Shown here piece after piece: positions 1-11,110 of a stretch of 64,000 nt of DNA. The translations under genes were made by a program, and so were the position numbers. The number at the start of each line of letters is the position of its first letter. Position 1 is the first letter of the stretch. Location of the stretch: assembly GCF_014851395.1 (NCBI RefSeq), contig NW_024040040.1, forward strand, positions 10,230,711-10,294,710, written 5' to 3'. A model generated the notes under the pieces. That model saw only the letters and a program-made list of their open reading frames with translations, was not told where the DNA came from and did not search any database. The stretch comes from Micropterus salmoides (lineage: Eukaryota; Chordata; Actinopteri; Centrarchiformes; Centrarchidae).

Positions 1-3000
1 TCTGGTTTGCCCGGTACGGATGTTGCTTTATGGGGCGCGGGTCAGTCAGTTCAATATCATGCTGTATTACAGTCGTTTTGGTCGGTACATCACTGAACAA
101 ACAGGTGAAGTTGTCGACAAGGTTGATTACATCCTGTCGATGTTCAGCAGGTAAATGTAATAACTGGGACGGCAACTCTGCTATCGCCTCTGAATTAGGG
201 AGTCGAGTGCCTAACTGGACTGGGTGACGCGGCCGCAGGTCATCACAGTCGGGGGAGAGCGCAGGATCAGTTACGATCAGTGCCGCGCTCTGGGGAGGCG
301 AGGTAACGAGTGAAGGACCAGGTCCACCTACAGAGCGCTTACTATCCTCTCTAGGTTGATATATTTTGAGCATGTTGATATGACAAACGCGCGTTTTTCT
401 CCTTCGCTCGGGAGTACTGAGAATGTAGTCCGTGTCACTGAGGCGTTCACGGACCTCATATGGACCCGTAAATTTAGCAGATAGCACCGACGTCTGCGTG
501 GGCAGCAACGCCAGTACCCAATCGCCAGGATGAAAACAGCGAGCCACAGCAGAACGGTCATAGTGGCGCTTCATCACTCTCTGTGAATTGGTTAAGGACC
601 GTTTAGCGTGTGCGTTCGCAATGTGTAGCCGCTCACGGAAGTGGCTGACATAATCCAATACATTACTGACCGGCGACGATTTGAGCGACATAAACTGGTC
701 ATGCAACGTTTTAAGCGGGCCACGGGGGGTATGCCCAAACACGAGCTGCGCGGGGCTGAAGCCCAAAGACTCCTGAACGGCTTCACGTGTTGCAAACAAG
801 ACAAATGGAACCCCTTCATCCCAATCTGTTTGGTTTTCTAAACAATATTTACGCAGCATGGACTTGAGAGTCTGATGCCAACGCTCCAGAGCCCCTTGGG
901 ACTCAGGATGATATGCCGAGGACACTGCATGCTTAACATTTAATGTGCCGAGCACCTGTTTAAAGAGGTTGGACTGAAGGTTAGAACCCTGGTCTGACTG
1001 AATTACGCGTGGAAGACCAAAGGTAGAGAAGAACTTGGTGAGGGACTTAACTACAGCTTTGGCTGTAATATTACGAAGGGGAATTGCTTCGGGAAAACGA
1101 GTTGCCGCGCACATAATGGTGAGTATATATTGGTTTCCGCTCTTGGTGCGGGGTAACGGACCCACACAGTCTATTATCACTCGGTCGAATGGCTCTTCCA
1201 TTACAGGAATAGGATGTAGTGGGGCAGGAGGGACTGTTTGGTTTGGCTTTCCTGCTATCTGGCACACATGGCAACTACGGCAAAACTTTGCTACATCTGA
1301 CTTTAACCCTGGCCAAAAGAAGTGCTTAAGAATGAGCTGATAAGTTTTCGTTACCCCCAAGTGTCCTGACCATTTGCTTTCGTGCGCAACTGATAACACA
1401 TGCTGTCTATACAGAGAAGGCACGATTATCTGGTAAACAACATTCCAATCAGCATCAGTCTCTGGGAGAGGGGACCATCTGCGAACTAAGACGTCCTGGT
1501 CTAGCAGGAAAACCACTTTTTCCACACTTGCGTTATCGTTGACACTTACCACACTTCTGAAACAACGCTGCAGTGTTGGATCTCCTCTCTGGGCGTTCGC
1601 CAGGCGCCCTCGTGTAACTGGAAGTGAATCTGAGCCGGGAGGGTCCTGTGGTTCAACCGCCTCAGGCAGGGGTTGCACGTCGGCCTGCTCCTTGGTTCCC
1701 ACCACCTCAGTTTCCCCTGAAAACATTGGCATGAGTACACTGTCGTTTAAGGAAACATCTGAACTGTCGCACTCATCCTGGAGCAACCGTGTGCGTGCAC
1801 GAGTGAGCACACAAGCAGGAAACACTGAAGAAGACATATTGTCTGTGGGGAACTTGCCGCACAGAGGAGAATCCAGCACCTCCAACGTGGGCGTCACCTT
1901 CCCTCCCGCAATATCATTCCCTAGTAGAAGTACAATACTCTGAATGGGTAGAGCGTCACAAACAGCAACAGGAAAGAACCCTGTAACTAAGTCAGATTGA
2001 ATGTGGATACGGTGCACCGGACGTGGAACGTAACCCATCTCAATGCCGCGGAGCACTGAACCGAACCCACAAGCTGAATGTTCCGAAAAGGGCAATGCCG
2101 ATGTCAAAATTACTGACTGGGAACACGCAGTATCCCTCAGTACCCGGACCGAGTGCTGGTCCACAGGCAGGCCAGTGAGTGAAATGCGTGCATCAAAAAC
2201 AAACGGCTTAAAGCAGGCATCCAACTCATCGCATCTGTTACCCTCAATTCTTGTACTGCGCTGAGTTTTAATTAGACCGACGCCTTTAGGCTGGGAAGGG
2301 CGTGAAGACTGTTCTTTGCGTTTCAAGGCCGGGCAGGTAGCAATAACATGACCGGTCAGGTGACAGTAATAACATTTCCTTTCCTCCTTCTCCCCACCCT
2401 GTGTTTTGTGGACAGAGGGAGGTGAAACTGGTGCTCTACGTGGTCTGTCAGGAGAGTGAGCGTACACAGTTTTGTGGATTAGTACATATTCATCGGCCGT
2501 TGTTGAGGCAGCAGCTAGAGTTGTTACCTTCTGCTCATTTAGGTACACAACAATACGTTCTGGCAGGCTCTTTTTAAAATCCTCCACCAGTAACAACTCT
2601 CTCAGAGCACTGTAGTTATCAGCAGAACAGGCCGAAGTCCATTTATCAAATAACACCCCCTTCTCTCTCGCAAACTCAGTGTAAGTCTGGTTCTGTGACT
2701 TCCTATGACTCCTAAATTTCTGCCGGTAGGCCTCAGGAACTCGTTCGTAAATACGAAGAATGGCAGACTTAACCGACTCATAATCTAAGCTCTCTTCCAA
2801 AGAGAGCGCTGCAATGGCTTCCTGGGCCTTGCCATGGAGCTTACACTGGAGCAGTAGTGGCCACACCTCTGTTGGCCACTGCAAGGCAACTGCAATGCGC
2901 TCAAATACACTAAAGTAAGAGTCAACCTCAGATTCCCGGAACAATGGCACTAGAGCAATATGCTTGCTAACATCAAAGGCCAGAGAAATTGGACTAGCAG

Positions 3001-3480
3001 AATTTAGGGTGGAGGAGGCGGATGATATACCTGGTGCAGCAGCAGGCGGTCTTTGCCTCGCCTGGGAGCTTTCAAGCTCGAGCTTCCGTAGCCTTACAGC
3101 CTTATCAGCCTCTACTCCCAGCTTTCTGATTTCAAGCTGAAGTTGCATGTGCTGCTGGCGTTCCCTTTCTTGGGCCTCAAGCTGGAGACGGGCCAGGCGA
3201 ACCTTTATACGGGCCCCATCTCTGGAACGAGCACTGCTCTCAGGGGAAGGGTCATAACGTGGCAGCGTGACTGGTGTCTTTAACCCTCCACCGACCTCGT
3301 CGTCCCACCTAGAGACTGGTTGTGGCTTAAGGGTCTGCACCCTCTCGGTCTCCGTGGAGCCAGCCACCGGAAGCGTTTCTAACTCTACTGCCACAGGTAA
3401 TTCAAGCAGCCCTCTCTCCACCAATGTAGCCACAACTAATGTGATTTTAGTCCCAAATGCATGATGATATGCTTCATAGA
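1..3480 (-). mobile_element. Gmr1-like Ty3/Gypsy LTR retrotransposon, truncated at its 5' end and cut by the window edge
   Basis: The element lies antisense to TMEM163 in an upstream intron. Read on the - strand the order is gag, CCHC knuckle, protease-like segment, integrase, then the first residues of reverse transcriptase at the window edge. Integrase before RT is the Ty1/copia order but the domains are Ty3/Gypsy in type, and this combination defines the Gmr1-like group of deuterostome elements. No LTR or primer site is visible upstream of gag. The recognisable protein fades at about 3440-3470, just before an AT microsatellite, so I infer 5' truncation there. RT, RNase H and the 3' LTR would lie left of base 1. 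Confidence 0.82.
1..3480 (-). CDS. gag-protease-integrase-RT polyprotein of the Gmr1-like element, partial, no internal stop
   Basis: One frame is open from a TGA at 3562-3560 to the window edge, about 1,186 codons, with gag and pol in the same frame. Domains in order: a glutamine/arginine-rich probable coiled coil (about 3240-3060); a capsid region (about 2780-2500) resembling the SCAN domain, which is thought to derive from Gmr1-like gag; a CCHC knuckle CYYCHLTGHVIATC (2374-2333); a protease-like DTA motif (2134-2126) followed by LLLGNDIAGG; the integrase HHCC finger (about 1384-1262); catalytic Asp 1171, Asp 994 and Glu 886 with D-35-E spacing; a GPY/F-type motif (GPY at 466-458); and the RT entry segment (about 110-1). 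The first in-frame ATG is at 3148, inside gag, so the normal start is missing. The lack of stops suggests a young copy. Confidence 0.85.
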
Positions 3481-3515
3481 ATGAGCTGCATCTATTATAC
3501 AACTCTGGGGCTATT

Positions 3516-3517
<2 letters not shown>

Positions 3518-3546
<29 letters not shown>
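3518..3546. repeat. (AT)n microsatellite
   Basis: About 29 bases of alternating A and T sit immediately upstream of the recognisable gag sequence. It may mark the truncation point of the retrotransposon. Confidence 0.9.
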
Positions 3547-3549
<3 letters not shown>

Positions 3550-6500
3550 TTGTGTGATGTCATCTAATTGCTAACAACTGTTTGAAGACTCTCCAAGGAG
3601 CTAATATCAGAATACAGGATCTTAAAAGCTGAATATCTGAACTATACCGTGCTTCCCAGGAAAGAGTAAGAGTAAGCAGTTTTTTTCAGATTGAATGAGA
3701 ATACTGATAATCTCCACAAAAACTTGAAATGCAGGCTAAATTCAAACTTAGCAAAAGTGTTTACTACATGGAGATTTTCATATGACCAAATTCAAACAGG
3801 TTGCACCACACAAACTACTTCTTAAATAGAGATTAAGTAGTTGTTACTACATATTTACACTCAGTAGCTGCCAGTTGTAACGGCTGCATAACTGAACTAG
3901 CTTAAATGACAAAACTAACGTTAGCTTCCTAACATATGACTCATTAAGAGAGGAGTACAGGAGGTTGACACATCTGACCTGACACTAAAAATGCCGTTTA
4001 ATAAAGATGTAGAGGATTTTAAATTATATTTCACAAAACAACACAAAATGCTAATTACATTGGAAATAATAAAACAACATAACAATAACATAGCTACTGG
4101 ATATTTCCTATTGCTACATGTATACAGATATAAAGCAACAGTCCTACATTTACAAAGGATTGGCAGTTAAGTTTAATATATTGTTTGCCTGTTAGTTATA
4201 TTGCAAGCTGAAACATATTTTACGCATTATTAAAATCGTAGCTTAGCTATGCTAGCTCAGACATTTCTGAAATACGCAGTTTTGCTGGTGGTGTTAAAAG
4301 AATGACCAAAACTGTTTTCCTGCTTTGTTGGGTATAGAACTATTTTTGTGAGTAGACTAATGATTTCTTTTAAATTTCTGTTGCAACTGAATTATTCAAC
4401 AACTCTCACATCCCTTGTATAACTACAAATGTTAAGAATATTAAGTTAGTTTTCCATTAAGAAATACAGACAGAAACATATACTAAAGAAGGAAAACTCC
4501 CAAGTAGGCTACTGCACACACGCTATTATGGTTAGATTTGGAGATTGGCATATATCAACATAGCTGGTTGCACTTTAATCATAATTTTCCTATTCTTAGA
4601 TCAGCTGCAGAACACCAATATACCACAATGACAAACACATTTCAAGAGATTCAAATAGCCTTTGCAACTCACTCAGGCTACAAATTCAATTAGTTCTCAA
4701 ATCTTTCATTGATTTATTGGACTAACTGTGTTTTCCATCTATTCCTCTGTGGCTGCAGTGAGGGAAGGATACGGCCTAACAGACAAAGCATAAACAAAGG
4801 GAAACTGTGGGAGTGAGGCAGACAGATTCTGTTTTTCTGAGTCGACCTGCTCCTCTTCTGTCACACATTCAGGTTCTCCCAGGCTGGTTTCTGGTGCATC
4901 ATACTTGGAGTTATATATAGCTTGTGTATGCCTCACAGCCCGCCTCAGTATGCAGATGTTGGAAATAAGGTTTATTTTCACCACCTCCCTTCTTTTCCTC
5001 CTCGCTATGAAATGTTAATAAGGTAAGCAGCTGCTTAGTTATGCGGTGATGGGAATGAGAGGGAGAGGAGAATGGAGACAGAGAGGCCGGGGAGGGGAGG
5101 AGGGAACATGTGGAGGACAAAGGTTGGTTTTTGACACTTGACTGTTTCTGCTCTGCTAGTCCCAATTAATGTCAGTTAGCATCCAAAACAAATCTGTTTT
5201 TAATTAATTTGAAGGGCTGCTGTAACCTGGGAGTTGAGAAAATGCCCCAACCCATGGGCTTATGAAATCCACTCAAAATCCACTGGAAAACCTAAATCAC
5301 TTGACAACTTGTGATGTGAAAAAATCAGTGCAGTAAGATTATTTAAGCCTGTTTTTAATGTAAATTTATGTATTCCTGGTATTTCTATATATATAATGTT
5401 TAATCTTTACTTGACTAATAAACATGTCAAAAAAACAAAATGTAAAAATGACCAGTTTTTATGATCAGTTACGTACCGGAACTAAGCTTTACAGGTGCTG
5501 GTAATGCTAAGCTAAGCTAAACTGGAGCTGCTTGATGAAGACCTGAACATTCAGAAGAGATAATACCACTATAATTGACTTTTTCCCATTATAAATAAGC
5601 AAACACTTTCTGTTTTTCCTTTCTCTCTTTTCCCACTGTCTGTTCCAGTCTGGTTTCTCCACATTATAAATAATGCACTTCTTGGCCTTCCTGACTTATC
5701 GCCTTTAAAAAGCAGAACGACAGTTAGTACCATTTTCTTATTCTGCACATTGATGTCTGGTTGTCAAATGTAAATGTCAGCACCATGTTCACATTCTGGG
5801 CAGGGTCTGTTTGTCATTTGCTTTATGGTGTGTGTGCATTTCCCTTTCTAATGGGCCAAAATACGAGCCCACCCACTTTGAATGTTGATTAGAGGGTCAC
5901 TAGGGGGATTTCCCATGCCATCTTTAAAAGGTACACCATTAGATTTCACTATTTAATTTTGAGAAATGTAATATCTGGATACCATGGATCGTGATGAACT
6001 GTAAACCTTTAACTACTTATATTTTAATTCAGATTTTTGCTGTGGCATGTAATGTTAATTTGATGTTAGCGCAGAGAACACTTTCGGCAGCAGCTTCAAA
6101 GTATTAATTCCCCAAAACTTCTTGAAGGCTTTTGTTGTGAAGCAGCTGCAAGAAATGTTTTGTTTACAAAAAAGTAAATAAGAGAAAAGGAAACAAACAA
6201 ATACACAAATTTATTCCAACATGTGACATGGACTTGTAAGTAAAATATAAAATGAAATAAAATATAACATAAACAAGATGTTATGCATAAATTAAAGCAT
6301 GTCACAGGATAAAAATATAACTGTGTATAGAACTCTCTCTTGCACTAACTAACCCCCACTCCTGTGCACGGGCACTAACTCTTGCTGATTGGCTGAAACA
6401 ATGTTGTGGGGAAGGTCCACACCACTTTCTTTATTTTCAATGTACAGAGCCACGGCTCTGTAGAAAAACTTTTCAGAGCACACACAAAACGGAGAGCTAG

Positions 6501-6779
6501 CAAACCAAGAGGAAATATTTGGTGAATTTAACAAAAAGTGTACTGGATTACAATCACTTACTATGCCTTTAAGTGAGTTCTTTTAATGTATGTAAATTTA
6601 ACATGTTATTTTTTGCAATTTGTAAACTGGTTTGTTGCTACTTAGAAAGACCATGACGATATAAATTACTATGTTCTTGTTTGTTTTAAAACCTTACATA
6701 ACATTTTCTTTTCACTAACATTTTAGGCTTCTGGAGAATTTTTTAACCATACATTTTGATCAAGTAAACCACATAATCT

Positions 6780-6976
6780 TGATTTCATAGTTTATATATT
6801 TGGAAAAGGGGCCTAGGATTGATCCCTGTGGAACGCCACGTTACCACTGCAGGATCTATTAAGCTACCATAATATCTACATACTGAATGGTAACTTAAGT
6901 ATAATTTAAACCAACTCACTACTGGATTATCACACCCGATAACCTCTAATTTATTCCATACATTATTTAAAACCAT
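6780..6976 (-). pseudogene. LINE reverse transcriptase fragment
   Basis: The - strand translation contains VVSWFKLYLSYHSVCRYYGS and then a decayed form of the GVPQGSILGPLLF block (read here as STGINPRPLFQIY). This order, a 'WF..YLS.R' segment followed by the palm motif, is typical of fish non-LTR retrotransposon RT. It is a short degenerate remnant with no 5' or 3' end visible. Confidence 0.6.
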
Positions 6977-7490
6977 GGGAAAATATGTATAGCTGTATGT
7001 CTGTATTTGTTGAAGTGGAAGATTTGTCCTTGTTGCTGAAGAATGTGTTCAATAGTTTGAGGATGATATGCTATTTCGATTTTATTTTCACAGTTGAGTC
7101 ACAGCACTGACTCAGGTTTTATGTAGCATGCTCAGGTTTTCTCTCCATTTCCTCTTTCATGTCTGCGAGCTCGCCAACGTAGCTTTTCATGGCTCCAAGG
7201 CCATAGTGCAATATTAATGCTGCCGCAGAGGCGCCGAGTGCTCTGCAGCTCCCTTTCTCTGCTCTCATCCATCCCCCCCTCTCCTACATCCGTCCTCAGT
7301 GCATTTACATTTTATGTATATATACCTGAAGCTCACAATAGGTGTAGTTATATTAAAAAACATCTTTACAACCAAAAGGACAAGATAGAGATAATTGCTT
7401 GGAAAAGCATTTACAGTATATAAGAGCTATGGGGAGCAAAGGAAAACATTAAAATGTGGTATAATTGGAATAGATGGTTGAGGGGGTAGG

Positions 7491-7756
7491 TGTTATGATA
7501 TATAAATGGGTCGTATGGGGACATAAGACTGGACCACGGCCATTTCTGAATGAGCTGTACAGCGGGGACCAATTGTATTAAACCGTGGTTGCACTGCGGA
7601 TGCGCTGTGGTCTTTTCAACAATAATAGATAATCTTTACTGATATAGAGGGTGTAGGTTTGGTTTGAGAGGGGACACAATAAAGCATTGGTTATGCTTTG
7701 TAACACGGGACTCTTTTTCGTAAAGGCGTGACCTTGTAAGAGCTGGGGTTCTGACA
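7491..7756 (+). mobile_element. Candidate solo LTR
   Basis: The segment begins TGTTATG, has a TATA-like TATATAAATGG about 8 bases in, carries AATAAA at 7678-7683 followed by T-rich sequence, and can be ended at a CA (TTCTGACA, 7749-7756). This is the layout of a short LTR. I find no clear target duplication and no second copy, so the assignment is tentative. Confidence 0.35.
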
Positions 7757-8344
7757 TAATAGTTAAAAAGACACACAAACATATTATTAGTCCTATTTGT
7801 ACCGATACACAATGATAAATAATGTTGTATTTGCATCTTTACTTAAGTTTGCTAGTTCCTTATGTTTGACTGATGTTCAATTGTAATATCCTTTTAGGAA
7901 AAATATGAACTGTAAATCAAAATAAAGATTAATGTTTCTTTTTCGTGCAAGAAATATTCAGAGGAGCCTGCTGTATTTTCTTTAGTCTTATGTAATATCT
8001 GCAGCGTTCCTCGGAGGATGCAAGCGGCCTCAACATGCGCTAACAATTGGTTGATTAGGGAAACCTGTATGTAATAGAGACAAAGCCCAGGGCAAAAAGG
8101 TGCACAAAGCTTCACACCTCCTTGTAAAGCTCATTGCTGTGATCACACATAGTATTAATTGAAAGTGACCTAGATGTATCCATAAACATTTTTATCTTCT
8201 CTCATCTGGACTTTGGCAATTTGGCACTTTTGGTAAGTCACAGGACATTGTTTAGAGAGATTTTAGTGAGTAAATCAAATTGAAACTGTAAAAGTTTTAG
8301 TAGAGTTATAGTATTGCTTTCCTCTTTATGACTTTTTTATTATA

Positions 8345-8470
8345 ATAACTGACAACATACAAACTGTTGGCCCTCAAAGTCTTGTGGATCAACCAGTGGT
8401 GCACTTTGAGGGAGGACCTAGGATTAAACCCTGAGGGACACCAGTAACGTGACAGGGTGGTGAAGACAGA
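8345..8470 (-). pseudogene. LINE RT remnant next to a TMEM163 exon
   Basis: On the - strand one frame reads VTGVPQGLILGPP, the conserved palm block of LINE reverse transcriptases. The flanking sequence is decayed and frameshifted. The fragment ends less than 100 bases before the acceptor of the TMEM163 exon at 8538. Confidence 0.55.
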
Positions 8471-8537
8471 GCGGATCATAAAATAGAAGCAAACCATGAC
8501 TCTAACTCCCTCTGTTTTTCTGTCTGTCTTCTCACAG

Positions 8538-8649
8538 GATGCATTCCTGTTCAGTGTATCCATCGTCAGTGGCTTGGTGTGCATCTTCCTGGCTGTGATC
8601 AAGTTTATGCTTGGCAAAGTGCTCACAAGCAAAGTCCTCATCACTGATG
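8538..8649 (+). CDS. tmem163: TMEM163 exon (antepenultimate coding exon)
   Basis: Encodes 37 residues plus one base, starting DAFLFSVSIVSGLVCIF and ending KVLTSKVLITD, nearly identical in my recollection to the corresponding part of human TMEM163. It follows a pyrimidine-rich acceptor (ttctcacag) and ends at a GT donor (GATG|gtaggg); the extra G completes the Gly codon of the next exon. It contains a hydrophobic membrane segment (residues 2-22 of the exon). TMEM163 is a six-pass zinc-efflux protein related to the cation diffusion facilitators, found on synaptic vesicles, lysosomes and plasma membrane. The GT/AG junctions and preserved frame leave little doubt. Confidence 0.95.
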
Positions 8650-9044
8650 GTAGGGGTACACACATGCTCAAACACAGCAGACTTGCAGGACATTGTACTG
8701 CCCTTCCTTTTTAGGACCATAATCTTTAAAGTTGCATAGTTTTTTTTAAATTTGGAAAGATGAGCTTGTTTATTACACTAATTCATTAGTAATACGTATG
8801 TTTCTTTAATTAACTGTCCTGCATTGTCCATTTACTGTCAGTCTTTCCATACACATATATGTGTGAAGGGTTTTCTAGTCATTTCCTAGTAATAGTGTCA
8901 CAGTGTGACTTCCAGTGTGATACATTGGTGTCGCACTCATGCTTACATTCCTTCCATGGAGTAACAGATACTGGTCGTTATGCAACGGTTCGTCACCTAC
9001 ACAAGGCCGTGGGCAGTTGCATTTTGATTTAACGAGATGACCTT

Positions 9045-9097
9045 TCTGTATTAGAGGCATTTGAAGAATCTGTATTAGAGGCATTTGAAGAATCTGT
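9045..9097. repeat. 24-bp tandem duplication
   Basis: The unit starting tctgtattagaggcatttg occurs twice in direct succession (9045 and 9069) with the start of a third. It is a simple local duplication. Confidence 0.85.
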
Positions 9098-9164
9098 CAT
9101 GCCACTGTTCATTTTACGCTGTACACTGCACATGCTACTTTCTATACATTGTTGACCATATTAT

Positions 9165-9394
9165 CTGCCCAGAGAATTCACCAGTGGTTTAGTTACTGCT
9201 GTTTACATTCCTCCAAGAAATGCACTGCACTGTATGAGGTTATCAGAAGTCCCACAACAAAACAACCTGATGGTATTTCCTATTGTAGCAGGTGATTTCA
9301 ATCAAAAAAGACCGAAATTCCACCAGCATGTCCACATCCCCACGAGAACAAATACACTGGACCATGTTTACAGAAACATTCCAGGCAGCTACAA
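9165..9394 (+). pseudogene. LINE apurinic endonuclease fragment, 5' piece
   Basis: The + strand reads LPREFTSGLVTAVYIPPR, then VAGDFNQ (the conserved GDFN block), KFHQHV and TLDHVYRN, the typical series of a fish LINE endonuclease domain. The frame is open but the linker before GDFN is shortened. It stops at 9394, where a hAT element begins, and resumes in frame at 10649. Confidence 0.8.
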
Positions 9395-10640
9395 CAGGGG
9401 CGGCTTAATTTGTTCATTAGGGCGACCAGGCGACGCATCACCAAGCCGGGGATTTTTCTCACACTTTCTACCACACTGTTAGTTAGCTGTGACTGTTTTT
9501 GACAGTTTGTCTCTGAATATCGCTGTCCAAACAGCATCAAGTCGTGTTCCGTGGAGTCCCGCCTCTTTTGAGGCAATTTCAGGCTGGTAGTAAATCGCCC
9601 AGATCTCTCTCATAGACTTTCATGTTAAGGCAGTTTTTTTCGAGCTGCGGCCGCTGCAATGCAATCTCTATGGGTTACGGGAGGGCTAGCACTAACGTGT
9701 TTACGCCACGCACCAAGCAGCACAGCTACGCTTCTGCCACCTGAAAATAGCTCTGCACTCCTCCAGCTTGTTGCTCTCACTACGACCAGCTGCTGTACAA
9801 AATGTACATTCATGCTGAAAATTCAACCGTGGTGTCGGGAGATGCAGCGACTTTACCAGCGGTGAGTAAGACACAGTTTAAATAATACATGTAATTTGTT
9901 AAGCTATGAGGAGAGGAAAAGTCCGCTAGCCAGAAGGCTAATTTATGCTCTGTAAAATGCCATAGGCTAAGCTAATAACTGTGACTGTAAAAAAAAATCT
10001 TGATAGTTATTATTAAGCCGAATTTTATGCTTATGTTAAATGTGATTGTTATTAAGCCATGTTTTATATGTGTTGGTGGAGTCAATTTAAAGTTAGCTGC
10101 ACTTAACCAGTAACAATAATCTGATGTGTTGTTTTTTTGTTTTATTGCCAGAAACCGAAGAAGAAAGAGGAGGTAGCCTGATGTGGCCACCACCACTGGC
10201 ATCTTGTCAGAGGAGGGTAAAAAGAAGTAGGAAAGCAACACAGAAAATAAACCAAAAACAATAGAATATACCTTTTATATTTCCCCTTACATGCCTTGTT
10301 GTTTATGTGTAAATACTGCGCTTTATTCTGAATTTGTTGTTCCTAAATAAAAGGTTTGTCACAGATAAATCAGATGAGTGTGAGTGTCATCCTTTTTTTC
10401 ATTAATGCTAAAGTAGTTGCCTTTACATCCAAAGGTGTGAAGATCTGTTGATCTTAACTGTGGACTGTTCATTCATTGTAGGCATTGACAATGAACTTCA
10501 GTATGTAGCACAAATACTGTACAGTATGTAGCCTAAGGAACAATCCTTGTCTTATAGCAGAATTAGACCATTGAACTGGTCACCTTAGCCATCATCGCAA
10601 CAATTGCCCCCCCTGAGAAATTTGTCAGGAGCCGCCACTG
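9395..10640. mobile_element. Non-autonomous hAT element with perfect 8-bp target duplication
   Basis: Termini are CAGGGGCGGCT on the left and the reverse complement of CAGTGGCGGCT on the right (AGCCGCCACTG). It is flanked by identical AGCTACAA at 9387-9394 and 10641-10648. CAG ends, short imperfect inverted repeats and 8-bp duplications are hAT hallmarks. At 1,246 bp with no transposase frame it must be non-autonomous. It split a LINE endonuclease remnant, so it is younger than that LINE. Confidence 0.88.
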
Positions 10641-10648
10641 AGCTACAA

Positions 10649-10755
10649 AGCCCTCCCATGTCCCAATTTTGGTTTATCAGACCATATTTCCCTCCTTCTC
10701 CTGCCCACTAACACGCAAGCTGATTAAAATGGTCAAACCAACAGTAAAAACTGTT
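10649..10755 (+). pseudogene. LINE endonuclease fragment, 3' piece
   Basis: Continues directly from the piece ending at 9394 once the hAT element and one copy of its duplication are left out. It reads ALPCPNFGLSDHISLLLLP, including the conserved SDH catalytic block, and ends in a decayed tail near 10755. Confidence 0.78.
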
Positions 10756-10964
10756 AACTGTTGACAGTGACGAGCGCAGCGTTTTTCCCAAAGTTGAACA
10801 TTTTTCAACTCTCGGCGACCGGAAAAAAACGCTCAGCGCCCAGCGTGGAAAAGACTCTCAGTGCCTCGTCACGCTCCTGCCGTTTTTACCAGCTTGCACA
10901 AACGCGGCGCTCCCATTGCAATGAATTGAAAAAAGACGCTGCCGTGAACACGGGGCCTAAAGGA

Positions 10965-11110
10965 CAGTACCCACCCAGCCACAACTGGTTCAACCTGCTG
11001 CTGTCTGGCAAGAGATATAGAAGTATCTGCTGTTATACTACAAGACTTCAGAGCAGCTTCTCAACCCATCTACTGTATAATTTTTGTATAATGTTTGCGT
11101 TTTGTGAGTA
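10965..11110 (+). pseudogene. LINE 3'-end ORF fragment
   Basis: The frame reads HNWFNLLLSGKRYRSICCY followed by TTRLQSSF, resembling the C-terminal segment of fish LINE ORF2 proteins ('F.LLPSGRRYR...R..SF'). No poly-A or tail repeat follows. It is probably part of the same disrupted insertion as the endonuclease pieces, with the middle lost. Confidence 0.45.

Larger units (their letters stand above)
3547..8537 (+). other. TMEM163 intron (3' part)
   Basis: AT-rich, non-coding sequence between the Gmr1-like insertion and the first TMEM163 exon in the window. I searched for preceding TMEM163 exons (the TM2-TM4 region) and found none, so this is the end of an intron longer than 8.5 kb. It contains LINE remnants near 6780-6976 and 8345-8470 and a possible solo LTR at 7491-7756. 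A 94-codon ATG-less open stretch on the - strand near 4739-5020 matched no family I recognise. Confidence 0.6.

Noticed and set aside
328..2264. Several short frames on both strands within the first 3.4 kb
   Set aside because: All are out of frame with the continuous gag-pol reading frame and are shadows of it.
4739..5020. Possible small - strand exon ending in TAG at 4739
   Set aside because: Codons look plausible (acidic, serine-rich tail) but there is no ATG, the acceptor is weak, no partner exon was found and I recognise no family.
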